Origin: Mesobacillus boroniphilus JCM 21738
Lineage (GTDB): Bacteria > Bacillota > Bacilli > Bacillales > Cytobacillaceae
Length of the DNA stretch: 64,000 nucleotides
Reading direction: 5' to 3'
Assembly: GCF_000517385.1 (NCBI RefSeq)
Contig: NZ_BAUW01000009.1
Location: 1 to 64,000, forward strand
The stretch's first letter is position 1, and each line of letters starts with the position of its first letter. A program made the position numbers and the translations under genes. This document shows positions 46,474 to 55,988 of the stretch, one piece after another. The notes under the pieces were generated by a model. The model worked only from the letters and a program-made list of their open reading frames with translations. It was not told where the DNA came from and made no database searches.

Positions 46474-47565
46474 TTACACCGCCCTTTCGTGAAAAAGCTG
46501 GCTGACGATTTGCAGAATGAATTCATGATCTTCATGGGTGCCGAGTGTGATTCGGAATGCTTCCTTGTAACCTGGAAGCGGCATCTCTCTAACCAGGACA
46601 CCATTTTCCGTCAGTTTCTGGATTACCGGTCTATTAGAAAAAGCAAATAAGAAGTTGGATTGTGATGGAAAACTATCAATCTCCAACTCTTTTAACTTCG
46701 CACTCAGGAAGTCTCTTTCTGCACTATTTTTAGCTGAGCAGTCCTGGACGAAAGCCTGGTCTTTCAGTGCAGCCACCGCTGCTGCCTGTGCAAGCTGGTT
46801 GACATTGAATACATCCCTGACTTTGTGGAGTTCCCTCGCAATTTCCTCATGCATGATGCCGTAGCCAACACGCAGGCTTGCAAGCCCATAGATTTTTGAA
46901 AAAGTCCTCAGGATGACAATGTTTTGATATTGATCAAGCAACGACATCGTATCAAGGTATTCCTCCGAATCTGCATATTCAAAATAAGCTTCATCCATGA
47001 TGATCAGGACGTTTGGAGGCACATTGGCGATAAACGAAAGCAATTCCTGTTTGGCGACGATCGTCCCAGTCGGATTGTTCGGATTGCAGACGAATACCAT
47101 TTTAGTTTTTTCGTTGATGGCTTCCTGCATTTTTTTGAGATCATGCCTGCCGTCAACCATCGGAACCGTGACAGCTCTGCCGCCCTCGATTAGTACATTC
47201 GTTTTATAGCGAGGGAAAGTTACCTCCGCCATGACCGCTTCATCATTTTTATCGATATATGCCCGTGTAAGCAGGCGAATGATTTCTTCTGAACCGTTCG
47301 AAACAAGAAAATGCTTCTGGTCTAATTGATAATGTGAAGACAGTTTCTCTACGATCCCTGTTGTCATTCCGTCCGGATAGAATGACAGATTAGCGGAAGC
47401 CTGCATGATTGCTTCTCTGACCTTTGATGATGTGCCATAGACGTTCTCATTATCCGAAAGCTTCCTTACTGTTGTGATTCCATACTGTTCCTTGATTTCC
47501 TCAATCGTCTGGCCGAGGGCATATGGTGTGATTCCTTCAAGTTCTGCTCTTGCTTTAATATTCAT
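46474..47565 (-). CDS. HisC-like aromatic aminotransferase
   Basis: 363 residues from the ATG at 47565 (MNIKARAELEGITPYALGQ), the one at proper distance from GGGGG. Fold-type I PLP enzyme: VSNGSEEIIRLL, VCNPNNPTGTIV, IIMDEAYFEY and the PLP lysine in RTFSKIYGLASLRVGYG. Sequence is of the histidinol-phosphate aminotransferase class, but no his genes lie here; its place after hppD argues for transamination of tyrosine to 4-hydroxyphenylpyruvate (and perhaps phenylalanine). Confidence 0.85.
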   Translation of the reverse strand: MNIKARAELEGITPYALGQTIEEIKEQYGITTVRKLSDNENVYGTSSKVREAIMQASANLSFYPDGMTTGIVEKLSSHYQLDQKHFLVSNGSEEIIRLLTRAYIDKNDEAVMAEVTFPRYKTNVLIEGGRAVTVPMVDGRHDLKKMQEAINEKTKMVFVCNPNNPTGTIVAKQELLSFIANVPPNVLIIMDEAYFEYADSEEYLDTMSLLDQYQNIVILRTFSKIYGLASLRVGYGIMHEEIARELHKVRDVFNVNQLAQAAAVAALKDQAFVQDCSAKNSAERDFLSAKLKELEIDSFPSQSNFLFAFSNRPVIQKLTENGVLVREMPLPGYKEAFRITLGTHEDHEFILQIVSQLFHERAV

Positions 47566-47603
47566 GTTCATCCCCCATTTTTTCTGCCGCCGTTTATAAC
47601 GAA

Positions 47604-47624
47604 AAGGGAGCGAATCGCCCCCTT
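47604..47624 (-). terminator. Hairpin between hppD and the aminotransferase gene
   Basis: AAGGGAGCG / CGCCCCCTT stem followed on the minus strand by TTTCG; it may attenuate transcription past hppD. Confidence 0.4.
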
Positions 47625-47636
47625 CTGTCCCGGCTA

Positions 47637-48752
47637 TTAAAGGTTGCCGCGTCTTTCCTGTTCACGCTCGATTGATTCGAATAGAGCCTTGAAGTTTCCT
47701 TCACCGAAACCCCTTGCGCCCTTACGCTGGATGATTTCAATGAAAAGCGTAGGACGGTCTACGATTGGCTTCGTGAAGATTTGCAGCAAATAGCCTTCAT
47801 CATCACGGTCTACTAGAATGCTAAGTTCTTTTAACTTATCAATCTCTTCGTCAATTTCGCCAACACGCTCTGAAAGCATTTCATAGTATGAATCAGGTGT
47901 GCTCAGGAATTCCACTCCATTCTCACGGAGTTGTGCTACTGTGCTGACAATATCCTCTGTCAAAATCGCAAGGTGCTGGACGCCTGGTCCGTTGTAGAAT
48001 TCAAGGTATTCCTGGATCTGTGATTTGCGTTTTCCTTCTGCCGGCTCGTTGATCGGGAACTTGATTCGGCCGCCATTGTGCATTACTTTGGACATCAATG
48101 CTGAATACTCAGTCACGATATCCTTATCAGTGAAGTGCTTCATTTCCTTGAAGCCCATGACATTCGCATAATAGTTAACCCATTCTTCCATTCTCTCAAC
48201 ATTGCCGACAACATGGTCGATGCCAATGAAACCTGCGTCATTCACAGGAACAGTCGTTTCGTGCTCAACAAATCCCGGCATGAAAAGGCCTTTATAATTT
48301 TTTCTTTCAACCAGTGTATGGATTGTATCTCCATATGTACCGATGACGGCCTTCTTTAAAGTACCTTGCTGATCAGAAACCTCATGCGGCGGCTGGATTT
48401 CGATTGCGCCTCGCTTAACCGCTCCCACGTATGCCTTCTCGACATCATCGACTGCCAGCGCGATATCCTTGACACCATCGCCATGAGTCTTGACAAACTG
48501 TGCTACACGAGATGAATCGTTGTATGTGCCAGTCACAACAAGTCGGATCTTGCGCTGCTGAAGCACATAGGATGCCGTTTCGCGATTGCCAGTTTCAAGA
48601 CCTGAATATGCTACTACCTTAAAGCCAAAAGCAGTCTGGAAAAAGTGAGACGCTTGCTTGGCATTTCCTACATAAAGCTCTAAATAGTCAACATCCTGAA
48701 CCGGGAAAAAATCCTCAGTGCTTTGCCCCGATACCATAACTTTCTCTTGCAT
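47637..48752 (-). CDS. hppD: 4-Hydroxyphenylpyruvate dioxygenase
   Basis: 371 residues, non-heme Fe(II) enzyme forming homogentisate. Two VOC modules; the iron ligands are His in FIGIDHVVGN (about 182), His in GPGVQHLAIL (about 264) and Glu in TLFIEIIQRKGARGFGEGNF near the end. The C-terminal KGARGFGEGNFKALFESIE is diagnostic. AGGAGG precedes the ATG. First gene of the hppD-aminotransferase-flavin reductase-FAH-hmgA run. Confidence 0.96.
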   Translation of the reverse strand: MQEKVMVSGQSTEDFFPVQDVDYLELYVGNAKQASHFFQTAFGFKVVAYSGLETGNRETASYVLQQRKIRLVVTGTYNDSSRVAQFVKTHGDGVKDIALAVDDVEKAYVGAVKRGAIEIQPPHEVSDQQGTLKKAVIGTYGDTIHTLVERKNYKGLFMPGFVEHETTVPVNDAGFIGIDHVVGNVERMEEWVNYYANVMGFKEMKHFTDKDIVTEYSALMSKVMHNGGRIKFPINEPAEGKRKSQIQEYLEFYNGPGVQHLAILTEDIVSTVAQLRENGVEFLSTPDSYYEMLSERVGEIDEEIDKLKELSILVDRDDEGYLLQIFTKPIVDRPTLFIEIIQRKGARGFGEGNFKALFESIEREQERRGNL

Positions 48753-48794
48753 TGTAAAACCTCCTGAAAGAATATTTATAATATTTAAAATTAT

Positions 48795-48822
48795 TTTATA
48801 GTAATTATCACTGCCCTCTCAA
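48795..48822 (-). promoter_or_regulatory. Candidate hppD promoter
   Basis: Minus-strand TTGAGA (48822-48817), 16-base spacer, TATAAA (48800-48795), about 42 bases before the start. The -35 overlaps the palindrome CTCTCAAGAG (48817-48826). Confidence 0.45.
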
Positions 48823-48880
48823 GAGCGCGATGTAAAGCTATAATGCTTTTGCGTGGTACAGTATGAACCCTAAATACAAG

Positions 48881-50262
48881 TTACATCAATTCCAACAGCA
48901 TCATTTTCGGATTCTCGATCAACTGTGCGAAACGGTTTGTAAAAGCAACAGCCGTTGCACCGTCTGCAACTCTGTGGTCAAACGCCATTGAAAGATTCAT
49001 GATTGACCGGATGGCAATTTCATCTTGATCCGTCACAACAGGCCGTTTCTTTGTTTTATGGAAGGAAACAAGCGCTGTCTGCGGATGCTGGATGATTGGT
49101 GTAGCGCCAATGCTGCCGCCCAGAGGACCGACATTGCTGATAGTAAATGTACCGCCCGAGATATCCTTAACTGTAAGCTTGTCATCCAGGGCAAGCTTTG
49201 TCAGACGCTTCATCTCATCATGAATTTGCTTAAGGTTCTTCTGCTCAACATTCCTGATAACCGGGACAATTAAGCCTTCTGGAGTGTCCACGGCAATTCC
49301 GATATGATGTTTGCGCAACAACTGGATGCTTTCATTTTCTTCATCGAGCTTCGCATTAAAGACCGGAAATTCCTTTAAAGCAATGGATAGAACTTTAATG
49401 AAAAAGGCCGTCGCAGATATAGAGCTTCCGGAACCCTTGATTTCTTCTCGTAAAGCGATCAATTCGCTAACATCTATTTCCTCAAAGTGGGTGCAGTGAG
49501 GGATCGTATACATGGATTGGACCATCTTTTTCGCAATCTGCTTGCGGCGGCCGCGGAATGGCATTATATCCGGATTGCTGAGCGTTTTCTCGGTCGGAGC
49601 CCTTCCTTCAGAACCCACTTCTGAAACTTTCGGAGCCCTCGGTTCGGAAGCAGGTTGTGAAACATTCGGAACCTCTTGTTCGGAACCTGCTTGCGAAACT
49701 CTCGGAACATGCTGTTCGAAACCTGCTTCCGAATTGCTCGCAACCCCAAAATCTCTTAATTTAACAAAAGCCATTATGTCTTCTTCGATAATCCGGCCTG
49801 CTGGTCCAGTTCCCTTGACTTCCATAATGTTTACGCCGTTTTCCCTGGCAACTTTCCGCGTATAGGGAGATGCCAGGATCTGCCAAGTCGCGCGCTTACA
49901 CCTATAGGCACCTTGAATTCAGCGGGTCTGTCCAATACAGCTACTGCAGCTTCTGCAGGTTCGGATTCTGTTTTTACAGCATCAGCGGCCATCTGGGACT
50001 CGCTAGTTTGAACTCCACCGGAACGATCCTCCATGATCAGCAGGGTAGTCCCTACCTTTACCGTTTGCCCCGAGGTTAACAATAGTTCTTTAATTACACC
50101 TGAACAGGGAGCGGGAATCTCCGCGGTCATCTTGTCTGTCTGGACTTCAACCAATGGATCATCAGCCTTGACGAAATCCCCTGGTTTCACCAGGTAACAA
50201 TTGATGTCCGCTTCGGTCATGCCTTCCCCAATGTCGTGGAGCTTTACTTCAACCATCGGCAC
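48881..50262 (-). CDS. 2-Oxoacid dehydrogenase E2 acyltransferase (frameshifted)
   Basis: About 460 residues. Lipoyl domain with VEVQTDKMTAEIPAP (lipoyl-Lys in TDKMT), peripheral-subunit-binding domain SPYTRKVAREN .. GTGPAGRIIEEDI, then the catalytic domain with AFDHRVADGA (His-x3-Asp-Gly). The frame breaks near 49882; one added base joins SARLG to KILASPYTRK. Between the last two domains is an unusual four-fold 12-residue repeat. Transfers the acyl group from lipoyl to CoA. With E1alpha/E1beta after phenylalanine dehydrogenase, a phenylpyruvate substrate is inferred; BkdB-type branched-chain use is the alternative. No E3 gene in the window. Confidence 0.87.
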
Positions 50263-50267
50263 GCCTC

Positions 50268-51262
50268 CTAAAACTTCATTACTTTTTCGATTGCAGCTGC
50301 GACTCTTTTCGGGGTCGGCAGATAATGATCTTCAAACCCAAAGTACGGCACAGGCGTATCATAGCCTGTAACTCTTTCGGCCGGAGCCTTTTGATAAAGG
50401 AATGCCTCATCATTGATCAGTGAAATCAAATCACTGCCAGTGCCTCCCGTTGCATGTGCTTCATGGACAATCACCGTTCGTCCGGTATTCTGGACTGACT
50501 CTATGACAAGTTCTTTGTCAATCGGATAAAGTGTCCTTAAATCAAGGACCTCACACTGGACACCCTTTTGTTTCATATCTTCAGCAGCCTTCATCGCTAC
50601 CGGAACCATCGCGCCCCAGGCAATAACCGTCACATCATCGCCTTCAGTCAATTTATTTCCTTTTCCTATTTCAACTGTATACTTCCCTTCCGGAACCTCA
50701 ACGCGTGAGGAACGATAACTTCTCATTGGCTCTAAGAAGAGGACAGGATCTGGATCTTCAATTGCAGCAATCATCAGCCTTTTGCGTCATAGGCATTCGA
50801 AGGACAGACTACCTTCATTCCCGGCATATGGGTAAAAAGTGATTCCGTGCTGTCACAATGAATCTCAGGTGCGCGGACACCGGCCCCATAAGGAGCCCGA
50901 ATCACCATCGGTACAGTAAAATGGCCAAGAGTCCTCATCCGGAGTCTCGAAGCATGGGTCATGATTTGTTCATAGGCAGGATAAATAAAGCCAAGGAACT
51001 GAATTTCCACAACAGGCCGGAATCCATTAACTGCCATACCGATCGCTGCCCCTACAAAACCTGCTTCACTTAAAGGGGTGTCAATGACGCGATCCTCTCC
51101 ATACTTTTCCTGAAGGCCATCAGTTGCCCGAAAAACCCCGCCATTTTTTCCGATATCCTCACCAAGGAGGATGACTTCCTTGCTTTCACCGAGCATCGTA
51201 TCAAGGCCATCGGTAATCGCCTGGACAAGCGTCAATGTCTTTGTCTGTATCGCCGTATTCAT
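50268..51262 (-). CDS. 2-Oxoacid dehydrogenase E1 beta subunit (frameshifted)
   Basis: About 331 residues. LLGEDIGKNGGVFRATDGL and VIDTPLSEAGFVGAAIGMA in the first frame, then IEDPDPVLFLEPMR, DLRTLYPIDKELV and VHEAHATGGTGSDL in the second. The break near 50778 (one G missing in AAAGGCTG) falls between SNAYDAKG and LMIAAIED. The ATG at 51262 overlaps the E1alpha stop (TGATG). Forms the TPP-binding heterotetramer with E1alpha. Confidence 0.9.
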
Positions 51263-52329
51263 CACGCCTCACATCCAATCAGCTCAAGGTATTCCCGCTT
51301 TTGCTTCTCAATTGTCCATGTAGGCTTTTCGAAAACATAATCAAAGATCACTGCCGGGTCAGCTTTAGGGAACTTTTCCATTTCCTGTACAGCACCATCA
51401 ACTTCAGCAGCTGCTTGCTCTTCTATTTCCTTCATCCATGCTTCATCATAAAGCCCTTCGTTTTTCAGCCAGCGTTCCAGCCTTAGCAAAGGGTCTGTTT
51501 CCATTCGCTTGAGCGCACTTTCACCCTGGTCACGATATTTTGAAGCATCATCAGCAGTTGTATGTGATCCATACCGCCACGTCAACGCTTCAATCAATGT
51601 GGGACCTTCGCCATTGCGGGCTCGCTCAAGTGCTTTTTCCGTTTCAGCAAAAACGGCAAAGATATCGTTGCCGTCAATCCTTACACCCGGAATATCATAA
51701 GCAAGCGCTTTTTGAGCAATGGTTGCAGAATTCATCTGTTTGCTGATTGGGACTGAAATTGCATATTGATTATTCTGGCAAAAATATACGACCGGAGATT
51801 TGAAGACACTTGCAAAGTTCAATCCTTCATGGAAATCGCCTTCCGAAGTCGCTCCATCACCGAAATAGCAAATAGCCGCATTCTTTGTTCCTTTTTGTTT
51901 TTCAGCAAAAGCTGCACCCGCTGCGTGTGGAATCTGGGTTGCAATCGGGATGGCTGGCGGGAAGATCTTTTTCCCATCCGGCGGAACACAGCCTTCATTT
52001 CGCCCATTCCAGAACAGCAAAATATTTCTCAGAGAGTGGCCAAACACCATGGCAGCGCCGTGATCTCGGTATGTCGGGAACATCCAATCATCACTTTGCA
52101 GCGCTAGAGCGGTTCCAACCTGGGAAGCTTCCTGCCCTTCAAATGGCGCGTACGTCCCGATCCGACCCTGGCGCTGAAGACTGATAGACTTCCTGTCCAG
52201 TGTCCGGATTCTCACCATTTCCGAATAAAACTTCTTCACTCGCTCTGCGGTCACTAAATCCTTATGTTCTTCGGAAACAATGTTTCCGTTTTGGTCCATC
52301 ACTTGAAAAATCGGAAAATGCTTTTCCAT
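51262..52329 (-). CDS. 2-Oxoacid dehydrogenase E1 alpha subunit
   Basis: 355 residues. TPP motif GDGATSEGDFHEG with downstream NNQYAIS, and the phosphorylation-loop region RYGSHTTADD typical of this family. Resembles PdhA/BkdAA; automatic annotation would say pyruvate dehydrogenase, but its place 33 bases after phenylalanine dehydrogenase and beside paa genes favours an aromatic 2-oxoacid (phenylpyruvate). Decarboxylates the substrate and loads the acyl group on E2. Confidence 0.88.
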   Translation of the reverse strand: MEKHFPIFQVMDQNGNIVSEEHKDLVTAERVKKFYSEMVRIRTLDRKSISLQRQGRIGTYAPFEGQEASQVGTALALQSDDWMFPTYRDHGAAMVFGHSLRNILLFWNGRNEGCVPPDGKKIFPPAIPIATQIPHAAGAAFAEKQKGTKNAAICYFGDGATSEGDFHEGLNFASVFKSPVVYFCQNNQYAISVPISKQMNSATIAQKALAYDIPGVRIDGNDIFAVFAETEKALERARNGEGPTLIEALTWRYGSHTTADDASKYRDQGESALKRMETDPLLRLERWLKNEGLYDEAWMKEIEEQAAAEVDGAVQEMEKFPKADPAVIFDYVFEKPTWTIEKQKREYLELIGCEA

Positions 52330-52362
52330 CGGCTCACCCTTTATTAAAAGTCTATGATTCCA

Positions 52363-53469
52363 TTACATTCTCACTGACCATTTTGGACGCTTCATATGAG
52401 AAAAGAAGCTATTGCGTCTTGTTCTGGCTTCAATCCGTTTTTCACAAAATTCATTCGCAGCTTCAACAGTGGTGATTCCTTCACGCTCTGCCTGCTTATA
52501 AATATTCAAAAGAGAATTATAGATAGCCTTCGTCTTCTTCAAGACACGTTCCTTGTTTGGTGAGTACAGCTCATCTGCCACCTGGATCAACCCTCCAGCA
52601 TTGACGATGTAATCAGGTGCATAAAGGATTCCCTTTTCCTGAAGGACGTGACCGTGACGTTCTTCCTTGAGCTGATTGTTCGCAGAACCAACGACTGCTT
52701 TTACCTGGAGTTGTGGAATTGTGTCATCGTTAATGATGCCGCCCATTGCACATGGGATGAAAATGTCCGCGGGCTGGGAATAAATTTCGTCGCTTTTTAC
52801 GACCTTGATTCCCGCTCCCATTTCCTCAGCTTTCATGACAATCTGGTCGATTGCTTTTTGATTGATATCAGTTACATACAGGTCTGCACCATTTTCGAGA
52901 AGATACTCTGCTACCTTGTAGCCAACCTTGCCTAGTCCCTGGATCGCATAAGATTTTCCGAACAAATCATCCGTATCCCAAACCGCTTTACTTGTTGCCT
53001 GCAATCCAAAGATGACACCCTGAGCGGTTGGTACTGAAGAATCACCGCTTCCGCCATATACTTCATCTACACCAACGATGCAATTCGTTTCTTTTAATGC
53101 ATGGACAAAGTCTTCTGGATCTGTCCCCATGTCTGTTCCTGTATAGAATCGCCCCTGGATCGACTCAACAAATTGGCCGAATGCCCTGAACAGTTCAGGA
53201 CTCTTATCTGTTGTAGGATCACCAATGATAACTGCCTTTCCTCCACCGAAATCCACATCAGCCGCAGCGCATTTATACGTCATGCCTTTTGAAAGCCGCA
53301 GTACATCTTCAAGTGCATCGTCCACTGATTTATAAGGATACATACGGCAACCGCCCAATGCTGGCCCTAACCGTGTACTATGAATCGCAATTATCGCCTT
53401 TAATCCAGTTGCTTCATCATTACAAAATACTACCTGCTCGTGCTCACGAATTTGTTCAAACATATCCAT
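52363..53469 (-). CDS. Phenylalanine dehydrogenase (Glu/Leu/Phe/Val dehydrogenase family)
   Basis: 368 residues. Dimerisation/catalytic half with [12 protein letters not shown] and [20 protein letters not shown] (catalytic Lys and Asp; the [14 protein letters not shown] form is that of PheDH, whereas LeuDH has NAAAGLNLGGGKTV), [12 protein letters not shown], and a Rossmann half with [13 protein letters not shown]. The end [12 protein letters not shown] also resembles Bacillus PheDH. NAD-dependent oxidative deamination of phenylalanine to phenylpyruvate, feeding the adjacent E1/E2 complex. Confidence 0.88.
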   Translation of the reverse strand: MDMFEQIREHEQVVFCNDEATGLKAIIAIHSTRLGPALGGCRMYPYKSVDDALEDVLRLSKGMTYKCAAADVDFGGGKAVIIGDPTTDKSPELFRAFGQFVESIQGRFYTGTDMGTDPEDFVHALKETNCIVGVDEVYGGSGDSSVPTAQGVIFGLQATSKAVWDTDDLFGKSYAIQGLGKVGYKVAEYLLENGADLYVTDINQKAIDQIVMKAEEMGAGIKVVKSDEIYSQPADIFIPCAMGGIINDDTIPQLQVKAVVGSANNQLKEERHGHVLQEKGILYAPDYIVNAGGLIQVADELYSPNKERVLKKTKAIYNSLLNIYKQAEREGITTVEAANEFCEKRIEARTRRNSFFSHMKRPKWSVRM

Positions 53470-53526
53470 TATTCTTTCCTCCTTTATTCCGTTAAACCAT
53501 GTTAGCGCTTACATTTTGCGCAATTT

Positions 53527-53916
53527 TTAGCTGCCTGTGAGTAATTCAGTTATCTTTTCTTTAGGAAGGACCACTTGCTTTACTTCTCCCACTCCTATAA
53601 GGCGACCATTGCTTTCAGCTCTTACATTAGTAAGAATGGTATTGGCTCGAAGGCCTGTGACAGTTGCAGTTACGGTAACCTCGGCCCCTTCGGTACATGG
53701 AGCTATGTGTTTAACTGTTGCCGCGCCGCCCATCCCTTCTTCATGATCCTCTAAGAAGGGAACGATAATTTGCCTCGATACCCACTCCATGTGATACACC
53801 ATCGATACAGTGGAGTATACTGGATGGACGACTTTTCCCTCAAAGCGGGCAAACATATCTGGTGTAACAATGAAACCGATAGAGGCCGTTCGCCCAGCAA
53901 TCAAACCATCTAGCAT
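53527..53916 (-). CDS. FlK-like hotdog-fold thioesterase
   Basis: 129 residues from the second of tandem ATGs (53919/53916) behind GGAAAGGTGG. Hotdog fold of the fluoroacetyl-CoA-thioesterase-like group: VVHPVYSTVSMVYHMEWVSR, EGMGGAATVKHIAPC, TVTGLRANTILTNVRAESN. First gene of the phenylalanine-dehydrogenase unit, so a likely role is hydrolysis of stalled or toxic aryl-CoA esters, much as PaaI does in other phenylacetate loci. That role is inference. Confidence 0.78.
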   Translation of the reverse strand: MLDGLIAGRTASIGFIVTPDMFARFEGKVVHPVYSTVSMVYHMEWVSRQIIVPFLEDHEEGMGGAATVKHIAPCTEGAEVTVTATVTGLRANTILTNVRAESNGRLIGVGEVKQVVLPKEKITELLTGS

Positions 53917-53953
53917 CATATCCCACCTTTCCAAGTTACAAATATGTATAACG

Positions 53954-53996
53954 TTTATTTAACGTTATCATAACATTTCGTTAAATAAATGGTCAA
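53954..53996 (-). promoter_or_regulatory. Promoter-operator of the phenylalanine dehydrogenase operon
   Basis: Minus strand: TTGACC (53996-53991), 18-base spacer, TATGAT (53972-53967). A perfect 11-bp inverted repeat, TTTATTTAACG (53954-53964) and CGTTAAATAAA (53979-53989), brackets the -10. The segment CGTTTATTTAACGTTA (53952-53967) recurs in related form before three other units of this region. Confidence 0.6.
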
Positions 53997-54171
53997 TAAA
54001 TTGTAAGAAATTTTGGTATTTTCTTAAAAATAATTTTGATATAATAATTAACTCATCCAGGAACCTATTTTCTCTTTCTATACAAAACAATTTATATTTC
54101 CGTTCTCACAATGATAAATCTCTTTCTTTCTACAACAAAACAACCAGCTACTTCTGCTGGTTGTTTTTTGT

Positions 54172-54965
54172 TTAGCTTAATAAAGCCCGGTCGCTTGCCA
54201 TTTTTGTTCCGCGGATTCGCTGGAATTCGTTGAGCAAGTCTTCGATTGTCAGCTTTGCTTTTTGTTCTTCATTTACTTCCAGGATGATCTGGCCATTGTC
54301 CATCATGATCAGCCTGTTGCCGAGGTCAAGCGCCTGCTGCATGTTGTGCGTTACCATCAGCGTAGTAAGATGGTATTTGTCGACGATTTCCCTAGTTAAT
54401 TGGTAATCAACTCGGCACGTGCAGGATCGAGTGCCGCGGTATGCTCATCCAATAATAGGATCGATGGTTCCGTGAATGTCGCCATCAGCAGTGATAATGC
54501 CTGACGTTCTCCTCCTGATAACAGTCCAACCTTCGCATTCAGTCGATTTTCAAGACCGAGGTTCAGTGCCTCAAGCACCTCCTGGAAAAGCTCACGGCGT
54601 TTCTTCGTGACGCCTATACGAAGGGAGCGACGCTTGTTCCTTGAATAAGCAATCGCAAGGTTTTCTTCAATTGTCATACTCGGTGCTGTGCCAGCCATTG
54701 GATCCTGGAAGACACGACCAATCATTTTGGAGCGGTTGTATTCAGTCATGTAGGTTACATCCCTACCGGCCAGCTCCACCTGCCCATGGTCCGGAAGCAA
54801 TACGCCGGAAATAATGTTCATTAACGTTGACTTTCCGGCACCGTTACTGCCAATCACTGTGACAAAGTCACCCTTATCCAGTGTGAGATTAATATTATCC
54901 AGGGCGATTTTTTCATCTGAAGTGCCCTCATTGAAGACTCTATGAATCTGATTTAAGTGCAGCAC
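54172..54965 (-). CDS. ABC transporter ATP-binding protein (TrpZ-like; frameshifted)
   Basis: About 264 residues from the GTG at 54965 (with GGGTGA upstream). Walker A IGSNGAGKST, signature LLSGGERQALS, Walker B ILLLDEHTAALDP. The frame breaks near 54400; one added base links AELITK to LTREIVDKYHLTTLMVTHNM, with the H-loop His. Last gene of the substrate-binding protein-permease-ATPase unit. Energises uptake; belongs to the TrpXYZ-like group. Confidence 0.88.
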
Positions 54966-55970
54966 CAGCCTCACCCTTTCCCTCAGAAGGAACAGCTACC
55001 ATCTGCATGTTTTCAAGCTGTCTTTTTACCTTCCGTTTTTTCTCTTTGTAGCTTTCGATCATTTTTGGAGCTATCAGTGCCAGGATTACGATAATCGCTG
55101 TGATCAACTTCATGTCGCCCGGTTCAAGGAATTCTACCCTCAGTGCCAGGGTGACAACGATTCGATAGATGATCGCTCCGCCAATGACCGCAAGTGTTGT
55201 TCTTGCAATCGATTTTGTCCCAAACAGTGCTTCACCGATAATGACCGAAGCAAGACCGATGATAATCATCCCGATTCCCATACCTACGTCTGCGAAGCCG
55301 CCCTGCTGTGCAATCAATGCTCCTGAAAAAGCTACCATTGCATTCGAAAGGCTAATCCGAGAATGATCATGAGATTCGTATTGGAGGAAAAGCTGCGAAT
55401 CATCCGCTTGTTATCCCCAGTAGCCCGGATCGCCAATCCGATTTCTGTCTTCAGGAATGCATCTGCAAGGAATTTTATCGCAAAGGTCACAACGATCATG
55501 AACAGCAGGATTCCCCATGTGCGTGGCAGGCTGTCTCCAAGTCCGATTGCCGTTAAAATGGCATTGAAGAACCCATCGATTCCCGTCTTATCGAAGAATT
55601 CCCGCACCGATGTCATGGCAGTATCTGTGTTCAAAAGGGGAACATTCGATTTGCCCATGATTCTGAGATTAATAGAGTATAAAGCAATCATCATCAGGAT
55701 CCCTGACAGAAGTGCGTTTACCTTCCCGACTGTATGGATAATCCCTGTTAAACAGCCGGCAATAAATCCGGCAACTAGCGCAACAATTGTAGCAGCGAAT
55801 GGATTCGCGCCATTTACAATCATTATCGCGGCAACCGCAGCCCCAGTCACGAAGCTGCCGTCAACCGTCAAATCAGGAAAATCAAGTACCCGAAAGGATA
55901 AGTATACGCCCAGAGCCATGATCGCATAGATAATGCCAGACTCAAACGCTCCAAATATTGAAGTAAACAA
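54940..55970 (-). CDS. ABC transporter permease (TrpY-like; frameshifted)
   Basis: About 343 residues, branched-chain/monosaccharide-type permease with eight or more membrane helices. GVYLSFRVLDFPDLTVDGSF near the start is typical of this permease group. The frame breaks near 55351 (one base missing between LGLA and LSNAMVAFSG). Overlaps the ATPase gene start. Cytoplasmic tail rich in Lys (ESYKEKKRKVKRQ). Confidence 0.87.
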
Positions 55971-55988
55971 GGTGAATCATCCTTTCTT

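Noticed and set aside
51262-52329. Housekeeping pyruvate dehydrogenase E1 alpha
   Set aside because: Possible by sequence, but the PheDH/paa context and lack of an E3 gene point to a catabolic 2-oxoacid complex; kept as an alternative in the annotation.
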